A DNA stretch of 64,000 nt from Bacillus sp. FJAT-29790 (GCF_019039215.1 NZ_JAHNZZ010000001.1:3086357-3150356), one strand, 5' to 3'. Shown: positions 25,217 to 38,797, counted from the first letter of the stretch. The notes: a model not told the origin generated them from the letters alone. A program made the numbers and translations.

Positions 25217-25250
25217 AATAAAAAAGACCCCCAACCAAATCGGTTGAGAG
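25217..25250 (-). terminator. rpsI terminator
   Basis: Minus strand CTCAACC, loop gattt, GGTTGGG followed by GGTCTTTTTTATT, about 20 nt after the rpsI stop. Confidence 0.8.
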
Positions 25251-25266
25251 CCTTGAATTGTTGATA

Positions 25267-25307
25267 GATTAACGTTTTGAGAACTGAGGCGCACGACGAG
25301 CGCCTTT
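25267..25307 (-). repeat. rpsI 3' end (direct repeat B)
   Basis: Same 41 bp as 16647-16687 with one synonymous difference. The two repeats are in the same orientation, 8,620 bp apart, and bracket the amine-utilisation operon, merR, the NERD gene and the 52-bp repeats. Confidence 0.85.
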
Positions 25308-25661
25308 AAGACCGTATTTTTTACGTTCTTTCATACGAGCGTCACGAGTTAATAGTCCTGCACTCTTAAGTGTTGGACGGTATTCTGGGTCAGCTTGAAG
25401 TAACGCACGAGCGATACCGTGGCGGATTGCGCCAGCTTGACCAGTGTATCCACCGCCATTTACATTTACATGCACGTCATAGCTGCCGACTGTTTCAGTA
25501 GCTACAAGCGGTTGGTTTACAACTGCACGTAATGCTGCAAATGGGATATACTCTTCAATTTCACGACCATTGATAATAATTTTACCGTCGCCTGGAACTA
25601 AACGAACACGAGCAACGGAGCTCTTACGACGACCAGTACCGATATATTGAACCTGTGCCAA
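25269..25661 (-). CDS. rpsI: 30S ribosomal protein S9
   Basis: 130 aa, full length. It ends in the conserved basic tail RRAPQFSKR, whose last Arg reaches the P-site tRNA in the ribosome. The start [14 protein letters not shown] is typical for Bacillus, and GGAGG precedes it. It follows rplM by 21 nt in the rplM-rpsI operon. Its final 13 codons are duplicated 8.6 kb away (16647-16687). Confidence 0.97.
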   Translation of the reverse strand: MAQVQYIGTGRRKSSVARVRLVPGDGKIIINGREIEEYIPFAALRAVVNQPLVATETVGSYDVHVNVNGGGYTGQAGAIRHGIARALLQADPEYRPTLKSAGLLTRDARMKERKKYGLKGARRAPQFSKR

Positions 25662-25682
25662 GTTAATAACCTCCTCTATTAA

Positions 25683-26120
25683 TTATCCACGAAGTTCGTA
25701 AACTTCAGGTTGTTGTGCTTGGTGCGGATGTTCGCTACCAGCATATACGTGTAATTTCTTGAACATTTGACGGCCAAGAGAGTTCTTTGGAAGCATGCCT
25801 TTGATTGCAAGCTCTAACATTCTCTCAGGGAATTTCGTACGCATCTCAAGAGCTGTTCTTGATTTCAATCCACCTGGGTGGTTTGTGTGACGGTAGTAGA
25901 TTTTGTCAGTTAGTTTCTTACCAGTTAATTCAATCTTTTCAGCATTAAGAATAATTACATGATCACCAGTATCAACATGTGGTGTGAAAGTTGGTTTATG
26001 TTTACCACGTAGGATTGATGCTACTTCAGTAGAAAGACGACCTAGAGTCTTGCCTTCTGCATCAACCACGTACCATTTACGTTCGATATTGTTTGAATTC
26101 GCCATAAACGTTGTACGCAT
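25683..26120 (-). CDS. rplM: 50S ribosomal protein L13
   Basis: 145 aa. The start [16 protein letters not shown] matches the B. subtilis form MRTTPMAN..., so the first ATG behind TAGGAGGG is kept. It carries the family block [13 protein letters not shown] and the [10 protein letters not shown] segment. It is an early-assembling 23S rRNA binder. It lies under the L13 leader and its own sigma-A promoter, and opens the rplM-rpsI operon. Confidence 0.97.
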   Translation of the reverse strand: MRTTFMANSNNIERKWYVVDAEGKTLGRLSTEVASILRGKHKPTFTPHVDTGDHVIILNAEKIELTGKKLTDKIYYRHTNHPGGLKSRTALEMRTKFPERMLELAIKGMLPKNSLGRQMFKKLHVYAGSEHPHQAQQPEVYELRG

Positions 26121-26220
26121 CAGTTTCCCTCCTAAATAATTCCATTATCATAGTTCATTTGGTTTCTATATTTTCGACACAATAAGTTCCGGGGCTTATC
26201 GTGGGTTTAATAATAATACC
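26121..26220 (-). promoter_or_regulatory. L13 leader (ribosomal protein autoregulatory RNA)
   Basis: The rplM 5' untranslated region holds a conserved-looking hairpin (acccacgataagccccgg ... aacttattgtgt) between promoter and ribosome binding site. This position and shape match the L13 leader RNA found before rplM in Firmicutes. The identification rests on position and hairpin; no alignment was run. Confidence 0.6.
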
Positions 26221-26226
26221 TATGCT

Positions 26227-26255
26227 ATAATATAACTTTGAACAGCTAATGTCAA
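26227..26255 (-). promoter_or_regulatory. rplM promoter
   Basis: Minus strand TTGACA (26255-26250), 17-nt spacer, TATTAT (26232-26227). Confidence 0.8.
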
Positions 26256-26355
26256 GAAAATGTTACGCCAGGTTTAGTTGTTTTAAGAATTTTTTATATA
26301 ATAAAGCAAACTTTACAACGCTCCACCGGCATTTCTTCTAATCCTTTTCCATTTT

Positions 26356-27093
26356 TCAATAAAAAACTTCCCATAAATACAGTCCCTGCCCCGGAGCAGT
26401 TTTTCCCGCCAGTGCTCGATCTTTCCCTTCGACAATCTCTGGAATGGAGTGAGGAGCCATCCCCCCAGAACCGACCTCGATCAGCGTGCCTACTAGAATT
26501 CTTACCATATTATAAAGAAATCCATTTCCGACAAAACGAAAAACGAGCAGTTCCCCATCTTCATGCAGCTCGATCTTTGTTATCTCTCTTACCTTATCCT
26601 CTACATCAGTCTTTGCAGAGCAGAAGCTCGTAAAATCATGCTTGCCAATTAAATACGGCAGTGCCTCTTTCATGGCCCGAATATCTAGAGAATACGGATA
26701 CTGATAAGCAAAGTTGCGCCGAAATGGATCCCTTGTGGGGGATAAGTGAACATAATAGCGGTATTCCTTCCCCTTTGCATCGAAACGGGCATGGAAGTCA
26801 CTTTCAGCAGCCTCTACCTTGACGATCACAATATCATCAGGCAAGAGAGAATTCAGAGCCACCGCCCACTTTGAACAAGGAATATTGAGCTGGGAATCAA
26901 AGTGAAAAACCTGCCCCTTCGCATGGACGCCCGCATCTGTTCTCCCAGAAGCGCTAATCTTTATATCTATACCTTTATGAAGCTTGTTCAAAGCACGTTC
27001 AATTTCGCTCTGTACAGTGAGTTTATTGGGCTGAACTTGATAACCGGCAAACCGGGTTCCGTCATAGCTGACAATACATTTATATCTTTGCAT
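26356..27093 (-). CDS. truA: tRNA pseudouridine(38-40) synthase TruA
   Basis: 245 aa. It converts uridines 38-40 in the tRNA anticodon arm to pseudouridine. The catalytic Asp is about 53 in the [10 protein letters not shown] motif, with RDPFRRNF and [10 protein letters not shown] further on. GGAGTGGAAGG precedes the ATG. It follows ecfT by 12 nt and ends the ecfA1-ecfA2-ecfT-truA operon; the rplM promoter lies downstream. Confidence 0.95.
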   Translation of the reverse strand: MQRYKCIVSYDGTRFAGYQVQPNKLTVQSEIERALNKLHKGIDIKISASGRTDAGVHAKGQVFHFDSQLNIPCSKWAVALNSLLPDDIVIVKVEAAESDFHARFDAKGKEYRYYVHLSPTRDPFRRNFAYQYPYSLDIRAMKEALPYLIGKHDFTSFCSAKTDVEDKVREITKIELHEDGELLVFRFVGNGFLYNMVRILVGTLIEVGSGGMAPHSIPEIVEGKDRALAGKTAPGQGLYLWEVFY

Positions 27094-27105
27094 CCTTCCA
27101 CTCCA

Positions 27106-27903
27106 TTACGATCTCAATAATATTAATACGAGGGTTAATATTCCGAGTAAAACGAGCATTCCTGTATCATTTAAACCCCAGCTAAGCTGCCTATATTTCG
27201 TTCGCCCTTCTCCCCCCCTGTATCCTCTAGCTTCCATCGCCGTCGCAAGTTCTTCCGCCCTTTTAAAGGAGCTGACGAATAGTGGAATAAGCAGTGGGAT
27301 AATTGCCTTTACCCTCTCTTTAATAGGGCCGCTTGTAAAATCGACTCCTCTTGCCGTTTGCGCCTTCATAATCTTATCTGTCTCTTGCATAAGAGTCGGG
27401 ATAAAACGAAGCGAAATAGACATCATGAGAGCAAGCTCATGAACAGGAAACTTGACTTTATTTAACGGATCCAACAGACTTTCTAACCCATCAGTTATTT
27501 CAATCGGTGTCGTCGTTAATGTAAGGATCGATGTCATTAATATGAGCAGGAAGAACCGCATAGCGATAAAAGCCCCCTGTCTTAACCCTTCTTCATAAAT
27601 CGTCAACCAGCCTGCCTGAAATAGAATCTCCCCTTCCTTTGTTAAGAACAAATGGAGAAGCAAAGTGAAAAGGACGAGCCAGAGAATGGGTTTCAGCCCT
27701 GTATAAATAAAACGAAAGGGCACTTTTGACAATGAAATCATTAAAAACGTGTAAATAACTAAAGCCCCATATGTCAAACTATTGTTTGCGATAAAAACGA
27801 TGCAAACGAATAAAAAGATAATAATTAGCTTTGAACGGGGATCCATTCGATGGATTAAGGAATGAGCAGGTACATAACGGCCAAAAATCATTTTCTCCAT
27901 CAT
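27106..27903 (-). CDS. ecfT: energy-coupling factor transporter membrane protein EcfT
   Basis: 265 aa with about five to six membrane segments and the two Ala-Arg-Gly motifs that couple to the ATPases (QTARGVDF and MEARGYRGG). It is the shared scaffold for vitamin-specific S-components encoded elsewhere (riboflavin, biotin, folate and others). The start ATGATG overlaps the ecfA2 stop by 3-4 nt, so translation is coupled. Gene order ecfA1-ecfA2-ecfT-truA is the Bacillus one. Confidence 0.95.
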   Translation of the reverse strand: MMEKMIFGRYVPAHSLIHRMDPRSKLIIIFLFVCIVFIANNSLTYGALVIYTFLMISLSKVPFRFIYTGLKPILWLVLFTLLLHLFLTKEGEILFQAGWLTIYEEGLRQGAFIAMRFFLLILMTSILTLTTTPIEITDGLESLLDPLNKVKFPVHELALMMSISLRFIPTLMQETDKIMKAQTARGVDFTSGPIKERVKAIIPLLIPLFVSSFKRAEELATAMEARGYRGGEGRTKYRQLSWGLNDTGMLVLLGILTLVLILLRS

Positions 27904-28769
27904 TTCAGCTCATCCCCCTTTAAAAAAGCAGCAACCTCTTCTGATAATTCTTCTACCGTTAAACAAGTTTTTGGAAACTTTATGCCAAAGGTTTTTTCTA
28001 TTTTGTGCTGAAAGCGAACCACTTCTGGGACATCCAATCCAAGCTCAAGTAAGCCATCAGGAGATGAAAAGATTTCTTCGGCCGTTCCTTTTTTATACAC
28101 TTCTCCTTTATGCATGATAACAATTTGATCCGCATATCTTGAGGCATCTTCCATACTGTGTGTAACTAACACCGTCGAAAGCTTCCTGTCTTGATGAAGA
28201 GCATGGAACATGTCCATAATTTCCTTGCGGCCTCGGGGATCGAGACCTGCGGTCGGCTCATCGAGCACGATCACATCCGGCTCCATCGCTAACACCCCGG
28301 CGATTGCTACCCTGCGCATTTGCCCGCCTGATAAATCGAAAGGCGATTTACTTAAGATGTCTTCTGAAAGCCCTACTTGCCCGATGGCAATTCGCGCCCT
28401 CTTTATCGCTTCTTCCTCAGACACACCAAAATTCATCGGCCCAAAACAAATATCCTTCTCAACTGTTTCCTCAAACAATTGATGTTCAGGGAATTGAAAG
28501 ACGATCCCTACCTTTTGCCTTACCTCTTTGAGTTTTTTCTGTTTTTTATTTGCGGTTATTTCTATGTCCCCAATGATTACTTTGCCCTCTGTAGGCTTTA
28601 ACAAGGCGTTCAAATGCTGTAAAACGGTCGACTTCCCAGAACCTGTATGCCCGATAATTGCTAGGAACGTCCCCGATGGAATATCGATAGAAACATTTTT
28701 AATAGCAAGCCGTTCAAAAGGGGTTTTAACCTGATACCGATATTCTACTTCTTGTAGTGAGATGTCCAT
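27900..28769 (-). CDS. ecfA2: energy-coupling factor transporter ATP-binding protein EcfA2
   Basis: 289 aa. Walker [10 protein letters not shown] (about 40-48), signature LSGGQMRR and Walker [14 protein letters not shown]. It forms the ATPase heterodimer with EcfA1 to drive ECF vitamin uptake. Its start lies 25 nt inside the end of ecfA1, with AGAGTT-type spacing upstream, which implies coupled synthesis. Confidence 0.95.
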   Translation of the reverse strand: MDISLQEVEYRYQVKTPFERLAIKNVSIDIPSGTFLAIIGHTGSGKSTVLQHLNALLKPTEGKVIIGDIEITANKKQKKLKEVRQKVGIVFQFPEHQLFEETVEKDICFGPMNFGVSEEEAIKRARIAIGQVGLSEDILSKSPFDLSGGQMRRVAIAGVLAMEPDVIVLDEPTAGLDPRGRKEIMDMFHALHQDRKLSTVLVTHSMEDASRYADQIVIMHKGEVYKKGTAEEIFSSPDGLLELGLDVPEVVRFQHKIEKTFGIKFPKTCLTVEELSEEVAAFLKGDELK

Positions 28770-29587
28770 AACTCTGCCACCAACTCTTCTTCCGATAAAA
28801 AATGTTTAGACAGGGAAATTCCTTGTTCCCTTAAAACCTTACTCACTTTAACTGGGAAGGGAATATCCAATCCAAGTTTAATCAGTTCTTCATCCATTTG
28901 AAAGATTTCCTCGGGGCTTCCCTCTCGATAAAGTTGGCCTTTATTCATTACGAGGATTCGATCAGCTTTTGCGGCTTCTTCTAAATCATGTGTAATCGAA
29001 ATAACAGTCATTTTATGGTGCTCCTTCAACTCTCTGACTGTTTCTAATACCTCTTCCCTACCTCTCGGGTCAAGCATCGATGTCGCTTCATCTAGAATGA
29101 TTATAGACGGTCGGAGAGCTATGACACTGGCAATGGCCACTCTTTGCTTCTGGCCACCTGATAGATGGTGCGGCTCTTGATCAAGAAATTGCGCCATTTT
29201 CACCTTTTCCAAGGAATTATTGACTCTTTCTACCATTTCATTTCTTTCAATCCCATTGTTTTCTAAACCAAAAGCCACATCATCTTGAACCGTCGTTCCA
29301 ACAAACTGATTATCAGGATTTTGAAATACCATCCCGATTTTCTTTCTTGTCTCCCAAACCGTTTCTTCTGTCAGCAGCATTCCATTAACTACAATCGAAC
29401 CTTCTTGGGGATATTGCAGCCCATTTAATAGCTTTGCAAGTGTTGATTTCCCAGACCCATTATGTCCAACAATCGCAAGCCATTCCCCCTCGTATATCTC
29501 AAAAGAAACATTTCGAAGAGCATAACCGGATTCGATGTCATATTGAAATGAGACATTCTCTAATTGTACTAACGGCTTATTGCTCAT
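28745..29587 (-). CDS. ecfA1: energy-coupling factor transporter ATP-binding protein EcfA1
   Basis: 280 aa from the ATG at 29587, which has GAGGAG upstream; the ATG at 29605 overlaps that site. Walker [10 protein letters not shown], signature LSGGQKQR and Walker [14 protein letters not shown] are intact. It is the partner of EcfA2. It starts the operon that runs through truA, 815 bp downstream of rplQ; that gap is noncoding and holds repeats and terminators. Confidence 0.95.
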   Translation of the reverse strand: MSNKPLVQLENVSFQYDIESGYALRNVSFEIYEGEWLAIVGHNGSGKSTLAKLLNGLQYPQEGSIVVNGMLLTEETVWETRKKIGMVFQNPDNQFVGTTVQDDVAFGLENNGIERNEMVERVNNSLEKVKMAQFLDQEPHHLSGGQKQRVAIASVIALRPSIIILDEATSMLDPRGREEVLETVRELKEHHKMTVISITHDLEEAAKADRILVMNKGQLYREGSPEEIFQMDEELIKLGLDIPFPVKVSKVLREQGISLSKHFLSEEELVAELWTSHYKK

Positions 29588-29687
29588 TGGGGCTCCTCCT
29601 CTCAACTCTCTCTTCTCTCTATTCTAAACTGTTCTACCAAACAATCAAACATTTCAATAAGCTTTTTTTAGGTGAGTAAGTCTGATA

Positions 29688-29884
29688 AATCAAATTCGCC
29701 TTGGCGTATTTGTGCCCAGATTTTTATCGAGCTAACTCGATAAATTCCTTTGAAAAATCTGTGGCATCCGCCGGAGGCTTAACTTTATTCAGCAGAGGTT
29801 TGAACCCCCACTGAATTAGATACCTGTTTAAATTCATCTCGCCATTTATATCGTCTAGTGACTTCTGCTGAATAAAGTTTAACC
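29688..29884. repeat. REP-like intergenic element
   Basis: It opens with the short palindrome cgccttggcg and a TTTATCGAG-ctaa-CTCGATAAA hairpin (29723-29744), then a long inverted pair AACTTTATTCAGCAGAG (29781-29797) and its complement (29862-29879). No coding capacity. The dense nested hairpins are typical of dispersed intergenic repeats of Bacillaceae. Confidence 0.55.
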
Positions 29885-29888
29885 TAAT

Positions 29889-29913
29889 AAAAAACCCGCC
29901 ACATTTGGCGAGC
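29889..29913 (-). terminator. intrinsic terminator in the rplQ-ecfA1 gap
   Basis: Minus strand GCTCGCC, loop aaatgt, GGCGGGT then T6. It could stop read-through toward ecfA1. Confidence 0.6.
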
Positions 29914-30086
29914 TTCAATAGTAATGACAGTGGATATATGGCTGATAACAAATGTAAGCAAAGATTGTTCCTGCCGTTAACAAGAATAGAAAAGAAAAAA
30001 TTCCAAATAAACCATTTTCTATCCAGGCTAATAAGACACTTAAACTGCCCCTATTCAAGCCCAACATTACAGTATATCTTTGATTA

Positions 30087-30166
30087 GCAATAAAAAAGCC
30101 TGCACCTTTCCGAAAACAGGATGACCTGCTGCGCGAGAAATACTTGAATAAAATCGGAAAGGTGCA
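30087..30166 (-). terminator. long terminator hairpin downstream of rplQ
   Basis: Minus strand TGCACCTTTCCG and CGGAAAGGTGCA, 12 bp perfect, with an inner CAGG/CCTG hairpin, followed by GGCTTTTTTATT. It lies about 235 nt after rplQ and is the best candidate for ending the large S10-spc-alpha transcript. The remaining 30167-30401 shows no gene. Confidence 0.65.
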
Positions 30167-30401
30167 TGCAAGAGCTAGACGAGACATGGCACGATCGGGA
30201 AAAGCCCGCCAAATTCTTTGGTAACGCCTGCACCAGTATTCCTGTGCATCGAAATCCTTTTTAATCCATGCTCATCATAACGCTCACTTTTGGCTAAACT
30301 TCATTACGCTGCCACCTATGGACAGACAGCCCTCTTACAGAAAAAGGGCAAAGAACAAGTTTGTTAAAAAACCGTCCCGCCCTTGTTGTCTGTAAAAGAT
30401 A

Positions 30402-30788
<387 letters not shown>

Positions 30789-30847
30789 TCATTCATTCGG
30801 CTCTAGAGCTTTCAACAATATAATTAGTTAAACAATTGTTTAACAAA

Positions 30848-31792
30848 TCAATCGTCTTTTCGCAAGCCTAATCCGAGCTCTTCTAGTTTGTGTTTAACTT
30901 CCTCAAGAGACTTTCTGCCTAAGTTACGCACCTTCATCATATCTTCTTCAGTTTTGTTAGCAAGTTCCTGAACGGTATTGATGCCTGCACGTTTTAAACA
31001 GTTATATGAACGAACAGAAAGATCTAGTTCTTCAATTGTCATCTCAAGTACTTTCTCTTTTTGATCTTCTTCTTTTTCAACCATGATTTCTGCATTTTGA
31101 GCTTCATCGGTTAAACCAACAAAGATATTCAAATGCTCAGTTAAGACCTTCGCACCAAGTGCAACCGCATCTTGAGGACCAGTACTTCCGTCAGTCCAAA
31201 CATCGAATGTTAACTTATCATAGTTAGTCATTTGGCCTACACGTGTATTTTCTACTTGATAAGAAACACGAGAAACTGGAGTATAGATGGAATCGATAGG
31301 AATCACGCCGATAGGCTGATCTTCCCTTTTGTTTTGGACAGCAGTAATATAGCCGCGACCACGTTTAGCAGTCAGGCGCATACGTAAATGGCCGTTCGTT
31401 CCAAGCGAAGCAATGTGAAGATCCGGATTTAGAATTTCAACATCACTGTCGTGGGTAATGTCCGCTGCTTTAACAACGCCTTCGCCCTGTACATCGATTT
31501 CTAGAGTTTTTTCTTCATCAGAGTAGATTTTAAGCGCTAGTTTCTTAATGTTCAAAATGATAGATGTTACATCTTCTACGACGCCTTCAATTGTTGAGAA
31601 CTCATGAAGTACCCCATCAATTTGGATCGATGTGACTGCGGCACCTGGGAGTGAAGATAATAGGATACGACGTAAGGAGTTACCCAAAGTTGTACCATAC
31701 CCACGCTCAAGTGGCTCGACGACGAACTTCCCGTACTTGGCATCATCGCTGATCTCAACCGTTTCGATTTTTGGTTTTTCTATTTCGATCAT
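30848..31792 (-). CDS. rpoA: RNA polymerase alpha subunit
   Basis: 314 aa. The N-terminal dimerisation domain (1-230, with [20 protein letters not shown]) nucleates assembly of beta and beta'. The C-terminal domain (about 245-310, [23 protein letters not shown]) contacts UP elements and activators. AAGGAGGG precedes the ATG. It lies between rpsK and rplQ in the alpha operon. Confidence 0.98.
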   Translation of the reverse strand: MIEIEKPKIETVEISDDAKYGKFVVEPLERGYGTTLGNSLRRILLSSLPGAAVTSIQIDGVLHEFSTIEGVVEDVTSIILNIKKLALKIYSDEEKTLEIDVQGEGVVKAADITHDSDVEILNPDLHIASLGTNGHLRMRLTAKRGRGYITAVQNKREDQPIGVIPIDSIYTPVSRVSYQVENTRVGQMTNYDKLTFDVWTDGSTGPQDAVALGAKVLTEHLNIFVGLTDEAQNAEIMVEKEEDQKEKVLEMTIEELDLSVRSYNCLKRAGINTVQELANKTEEDMMKVRNLGRKSLEEVKHKLEELGLGLRKDD

Positions 31793-31968
31793 GAAAATAT
31801 ACCCTCCTTCAAAACGTCGAAACCCCGGTTAGCAATTTCTAACCGAAATTCCCCCATGTATACGTTCCCGTTTTGTGCACAACAACTGGATTAAAAATTC
31901 TGTATGAAAGTAAAAACTTTCCCATCATATCCCATTATAGACAAGGATACAAAATTTATACAGAAAAA

Positions 31969-32379
<411 letters not shown>

Positions 32380-32745
32380 TTATTTCTTCTTGTTCGCTAC
32401 AGTCTTACGAGGACCTTTGCGTGTGCGAGCATTGTTTTTTGTATTTTGTCCGCGAACCGGTAAACCACGGCGATGACGTAGACCGCGATAGCTTCCGATC
32501 TCCATTAAACGCTTGATGTTAAGTGAAACCTCACGACGAAGGTCTCCTTCAACTTTTAATTTATCAATGACTTCACGGATTTTATTTAATTCATCTTCCG
32601 TTAAATCACGAACACGAGTGTCTTCAGAAACACCAGCTTCTGCTAACACTTTCTGAGCAGTTACTTTACCAATTCCATAGATGTAAGTTAATGAGATTAC
32701 TACACGTTTTTCACGTGGAATATCTACACCAGCAATACGTGCCAT
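32380..32745 (-). CDS. rpsM: 30S ribosomal protein S13
   Basis: 121 aa with the helix-two-turn-helix region [16 protein letters not shown] and a C-terminal [17 protein letters not shown] tail that reaches the A/P-site tRNAs. It sits at the head of the 30S and makes bridge B1 contacts. It lies between rpmJ and rpsK. Confidence 0.97.
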   Translation of the reverse strand: MARIAGVDIPREKRVVISLTYIYGIGKVTAQKVLAEAGVSEDTRVRDLTEDELNKIREVIDKLKVEGDLRREVSLNIKRLMEIGSYRGLRHRRGLPVRGQNTKNNARTRKGPRKTVANKKK

Positions 32746-32766
32746 TCGCCCAGCACCTCCTTGTTT

Positions 32767-33134
<368 letters not shown>

Positions 33135-33197
33135 CGAACGTGTCTCCCTTCTACTTTTCAAATACGAAACCTTTGAACACTTTGCAAAAGCAAAGCA

Positions 33198-33345
33198 TCA
33201 TTTCCCATTAGTTACACGACCGGATTTCTGATAACTTTTTCTGAACTTCTGGTACATAATCAATGAGTTGTAAAAAGTCATATATGCTTTATCTAAAGGT
33301 GATCGTATATTCAATACACCATCAGTTATTTCATATAGAATGAGT
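33198..33345 (-). pseudogene. decayed KOW-domain (YbzG / L14e-like) gene
   Basis: Minus-strand fragments in two frames. ILYEITDGVLNIRSPLDKA (from about 33341) resembles the FVYIADGDKRK... stretch; LQLIDYVPEVQKKLSEI follows after a frame change, then SGRVTNGK and a stop (33198) after another. This is the order of conserved blocks in B. subtilis YbzG, which occupies the same place between map and infA. No intact start or full frame is left. Confidence 0.55.
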
Positions 33346-33461
33346 CTTCAAACAACACAACCATATTATTATAGCACATTGATTAGCACCCGTCCGCAAA
33401 TAACCAAAACGATTTGACCTGCAAACGGAACAGAACGGGATAAAATGCGATCAACTACACT

Positions 33462-34207
33462 TTAGAGCTGTGTAAGGATCTCATAACCTGTTTCAGTGAT
33501 GGCAATCGTATGCTCAAAGTGTGCACACATTTTCCCATCAACCGTAACAACTGTCCAATCATCGGCTAACGTTTTTACATATCGGCTTCCTGCATTCACC
33601 ATCGGTTCAACAGCAAGTACCATACCCGGTTTTAAACGTGGACCTTTGTTTGGGGGACCGTAATGAGGGATTTGAGGAGCCTCATGTAAGTTTTGCCCTA
33701 CTCCATGGCCTACATACTCGCGTACAATGGAAAAACCATTTGATTCCGCATAGGTTTGAATCGCGTGTGAGATGTTCGATAGACGTTCACCTGGCTTTGC
33801 TTCCTTTAGGCCTATATATAATGATTCTTCTGTTACGTCTAGAAGACGCTTAGTTTCATCATCAATCCGGCCTACGGGATAAGTCCAAGCTGAGTCACCA
33901 TGATAACCGTTATATTTAGCACCGATATCCAGACTGATAATGTCGCCCTCTTTTAATACCCGATTACCAGGTATGCCATGAACAAGCTCATCATTTACTG
34001 AAGCGCAGATACTGCCAGAAAAGCCATTATAACCTTTGAAAGATGGAATTGCATCATGCTTCAAGATAAACTTTTCCGCAATCGCATCCAATTGTTTTGT
34101 TGTAATGCCAGGCACAATATGCTGTTTCAATTCCTGATGAGTCAGTGCGACAATTTTGCCGGCTTCACGCATGATCTCAATTTCACGCGGTGTTTTGCAA
34201 ATGATCA

Positions 34208-34208
<1 letters not shown>
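33462..34208 (-). CDS. map: methionine aminopeptidase type I
   Basis: 248 aa. It removes the N-terminal Met from nascent proteins. Metal ligands of the pita-bread fold can be picked out: the Asp in [14 protein letters not shown] (two), His in [10 protein letters not shown], and the Glu residues in VEPMVN and FEHT. The start ATG overlaps the adk stop (TAATG), so the two are translationally coupled. The gap to infA holds a KOW pseudogene. Confidence 0.96.
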
Positions 34209-36212
<2,004 letters not shown>

Positions 36213-36213
<1 letters not shown>

Positions 36214-36653
36214 TAAATCACCTCAGTTTGACCGCCGGCAGCTTCAATAGCTTCCTTGGCAGCAGAGGAGAATTTATGAGCTTTAACTGTAAGCTTTTTC
36301 TCCACTTTGCCTTTAGCAAGAATTTTAATTCCTGCTCTTTCATTACTAACAACGCCAGTTTCGATAAGAAGTTCTGGAGTTACTTCAGTTCCATCTTCAA
36401 AACGATTTAATGCATCAAGGTTCACAATCGCGTATTCTTTACGGTTAATGTTCGTAAAACCACGTTTTGGCAGACGTTGGAACAAAGGTGTTTGACCACC
36501 CTCGAAACCAGGACGAACACCGCCGCCAGAACGAGCGTTTTGCCCTTTATGACCTTTACCAGCAGTTTTACCATTACCAGAACCGATTCCACGACCTTTA
36601 CGTTTACGTTCTTGACGTGAACCTTCTGCAGGCTTTAATTCATGAAGTTTCAT
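36213..36653 (-). CDS. rplO: 50S ribosomal protein L15
   Basis: 146 aa with the Gly/Arg-rich N-terminal extension [19 protein letters not shown] that threads through 23S rRNA. It is a late spc-operon gene, coupled to secY by a 1-nt overlap. Confidence 0.97.
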
Positions 36654-36685
36654 GTTGGCACCTCCTTATTTGTAGAAGAATAAAA

Positions 36686-36868
36686 TTATTTTTCTTTTAC
36701 CATAACAAGGTGAGCAACTTTGTTGATCATTCCGCGAATAGCAGGATTATCTTGATGCTCAACTGTTTGGTGCATTTTTCGTAAGCCAAGAGCTTTAACT
36801 GTTTCGCGTTGGTCACCAGGACGACCAATCACGCTGCGAGTGAGGGTAATTTCTAGTTTATTCGCCAT
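36686..36868 (-). CDS. rpmD: 50S ribosomal protein L30
   Basis: 60 aa, [20 protein letters not shown] followed by [11 protein letters not shown]. It binds 23S rRNA domain II. It lies between rpsE (13 nt) and rplO (32 nt). Confidence 0.97.
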   Translation of the reverse strand: MANKLEITLTRSVIGRPGDQRETVKALGLRKMHQTVEHQDNPAIRGMINKVAHLVMVKEK

Positions 36869-36881
36869 TTGATTTCCCTCC

Positions 36882-37382
36882 TTATCCTAACAGTTCTTCT
36901 ACTGATTTACCACGTAATTTCGCTACGTCCTCAGCACGTTTTAGTTGTGTTAAACCGTTCAAAGTTGCGCGAACCATGTTAATTGGTGTGTTTGTACCTA
37001 AAGATTTAGATAGGATGTCACCAACACCAGCTAATTCTAAAACGGCACGAACTGGTCCACCAGCGATAACTCCAGTACCTTCATATGCAGGTTTTAAAAG
37101 AACTTCACCAGCACCAAAGTACCCAATTACTTGGTGAGGAATAGTTGTTCCAACCATTGGTACTTGGATTAAGTTTTTCTTCGCATCTTCAATCGCTTTA
37201 CGAATTGCTTCTGGTACTTCTTGTGCTTTACCAGTACCAAAGCCGACATGTCCGTTTTTGTCACCTACTACTACTAGAGCAGAGAAGCGAAAACGACGTC
37301 CACCTTTAACAACCTTCGCTACACGATTAACCGTAACTACGCGTTCTTCAAGTTCAAGTTTGTTTGGATCAATACGACGCAT
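36882..37382 (-). CDS. rpsE: 30S ribosomal protein S5
   Basis: 166 aa with the S5 double-stranded-RNA-binding-like domain ([26 protein letters not shown]) and a C-terminal fold. It supports decoding accuracy near the mRNA entry. The loop VKGGRRF, where spectinomycin-resistance changes map, looks wild type. Confidence 0.97.
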   Translation of the reverse strand: MRRIDPNKLELEERVVTVNRVAKVVKGGRRFRFSALVVVGDKNGHVGFGTGKAQEVPEAIRKAIEDAKKNLIQVPMVGTTIPHQVIGYFGAGEVLLKPAYEGTGVIAGGPVRAVLELAGVGDILSKSLGTNTPINMVRATLNGLTQLKRAEDVAKLRGKSVEELLG

Positions 37383-37406
37383 CTTTTTGTGTCCCTCCTT
37401 TGACTA

Positions 37407-37769
37407 TTAAAATTCTAACCCGTTTTCGCGTGCTGCATCAGCTAATGCTTGAACGCGGCCATGATAAAGGTATCCTCCACGGTCGAAAACGACTGCTTTA
37501 ACACCCTTTTCTACTGCACGTTTTGCAACTAATTCTCCGACCTTAACTGCTGCATCAACGTTGCCTGTAGAATCTAGACTAACTTCTTTATCTAATGTAG
37601 AAGCACTTGCTAAAGTCACTCCATTTACATCGTCAACTAATTGAGCATAAATATGCTTATTAGAGCGGAACACATTTAAACGAGGACGAGCTTCAGTTCC
37701 AGAAAGCTTTGCACGGACACGGCCATGTCTTTTCTTACGAACTGCATTTTTGTCAGCCTTCGTAATCAT
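37407..37769 (-). CDS. rplR: 50S ribosomal protein L18
   Basis: 120 aa from the ATG at 37769 ([15 protein letters not shown]), which follows AAAGGAGTGA; the ATG 9 nt earlier overlaps that site. It carries 5S rRNA into the 50S with L5. It lies between rplF and rpsE. Confidence 0.97.
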   Translation of the reverse strand: MITKADKNAVRKKRHGRVRAKLSGTEARPRLNVFRSNKHIYAQLVDDVNGVTLASASTLDKEVSLDSTGNVDAAVKVGELVAKRAVEKGVKAVVFDRGGYLYHGRVQALADAARENGLEF

Positions 37770-37801
37770 TTCAGTCACTCCTTTCGTTTACCTATGCGGC
37801 A

Positions 37802-38338
37802 TTACTTACCAGTTTTACCTTCTTTACGACGCACATATTCGCCTTCATAACGGATACCTTTCCCTTTGTAAGGCTCAGGAGGACGAACATCACGAATGTT
37901 AGCAGCTAATGCACCAACACGTTCTTTGTTGATACCTTTAACGATAACTTTTGTATTAGATGGTACTTCAACTTCGACACCTTCTTCAGGCTCGATTTCA
38001 ACAGGATGAGAGTAACCAACGTTTAATACAAGCTTTTTACCTTGTTTTTGAGCACGGTAACCGACCCCGATTAACTCAAGACCTTTTTCGAAACCTTTAG
38101 ATACACCTTCAACCATATTAGCCAATAACGCACGAGTTGTACCGTGGTTTGTGCGGTGCTCTTTTGATTCAGATGGACGAGAAATGTTAATAACATTATC
38201 CTCCACTTGAATGATCATATCAGGATTAAATGAACGTGTAAGTTCACCTTTAGGTCCTTTTACAGTAACTGTGTTCTTATCCATAGTGATTGTAACACCA
38301 GTTGGAATTTCAATTGGTTTTTTACCTATACGAGACAT
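37802..38338 (-). CDS. rplF: 50S ribosomal protein L6
   Basis: 178 aa with two related domains and the C-terminal [22 protein letters not shown] signature. It binds the sarcin-ricin region near the factor-binding site. It lies between rpsH and rplR. Confidence 0.97.
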   Translation of the reverse strand: MSRIGKKPIEIPTGVTITMDKNTVTVKGPKGELTRSFNPDMIIQVEDNVINISRPSESKEHRTNHGTTRALLANMVEGVSKGFEKGLELIGVGYRAQKQGKKLVLNVGYSHPVEIEPEEGVEVEVPSNTKVIVKGINKERVGALAANIRDVRPPEPYKGKGIRYEGEYVRRKEGKTGK

Positions 38339-38369
38339 TTATTGCACCTCCATTCATTAAGAAACTCTT

Positions 38370-38768
38370 TTACCAAACGTATGCTAAAACTTCTCCGCCA
38401 ACTTGTTTAGCACGAGCTTCTTTATCTGTAAGAACTCCTTGAGAAGTAGAAACTAGTGCGATCCCAAGGCCGTTAAGTACACGTGGCACTTCGTCAGCTT
38501 TTGCGTACACACGAAGACCAGGTTTGCTAATACGTTTTAGACCAGTGATAACGCGCTCGTTGTTTGCACCGTATTTCAAGAAAATGCGGATAATACCTTG
38601 CTTGTTGTCTTCGATAAACTCAACATCACGTACGAAACCTTCACGTTTAAGGATGTCAGCAACCTCTTTTTTGATATTAGAAGCAGGAACTTCTAATTTT
38701 TCGTGACGTACCATATTCGCATTACGGATGCGAGTAAGCAAATCTGCAATTGGATCTGTCATGACCAT
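38370..38768 (-). CDS. rpsH: 30S ribosomal protein S8
   Basis: 132 aa. The 16S-binding C-terminal motif [13 protein letters not shown] is present. In other bacteria S8 also controls its own operon through its mRNA; I see no obvious mimic here. Confidence 0.97.
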   Translation of the reverse strand: MVMTDPIADLLTRIRNANMVRHEKLEVPASNIKKEVADILKREGFVRDVEFIEDNKQGIIRIFLKYGANNERVITGLKRISKPGLRVYAKADEVPRVLNGLGIALVSTSQGVLTDKEARAKQVGGEVLAYVW

Positions 38769-38797
38769 TGTTTTTACCTCCTTCCCACACTTGGGGT

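Noticed and set aside
29915-30187. 90-aa minus-strand ORF with a hydrophobic C-terminal half ending just before a terminator
   Set aside because: Its first part is the rplQ-downstream terminator hairpin, and neither possible start has a ribosome binding site. A small membrane protein from the inner ATG at 30067 is not excluded, but unsupported.
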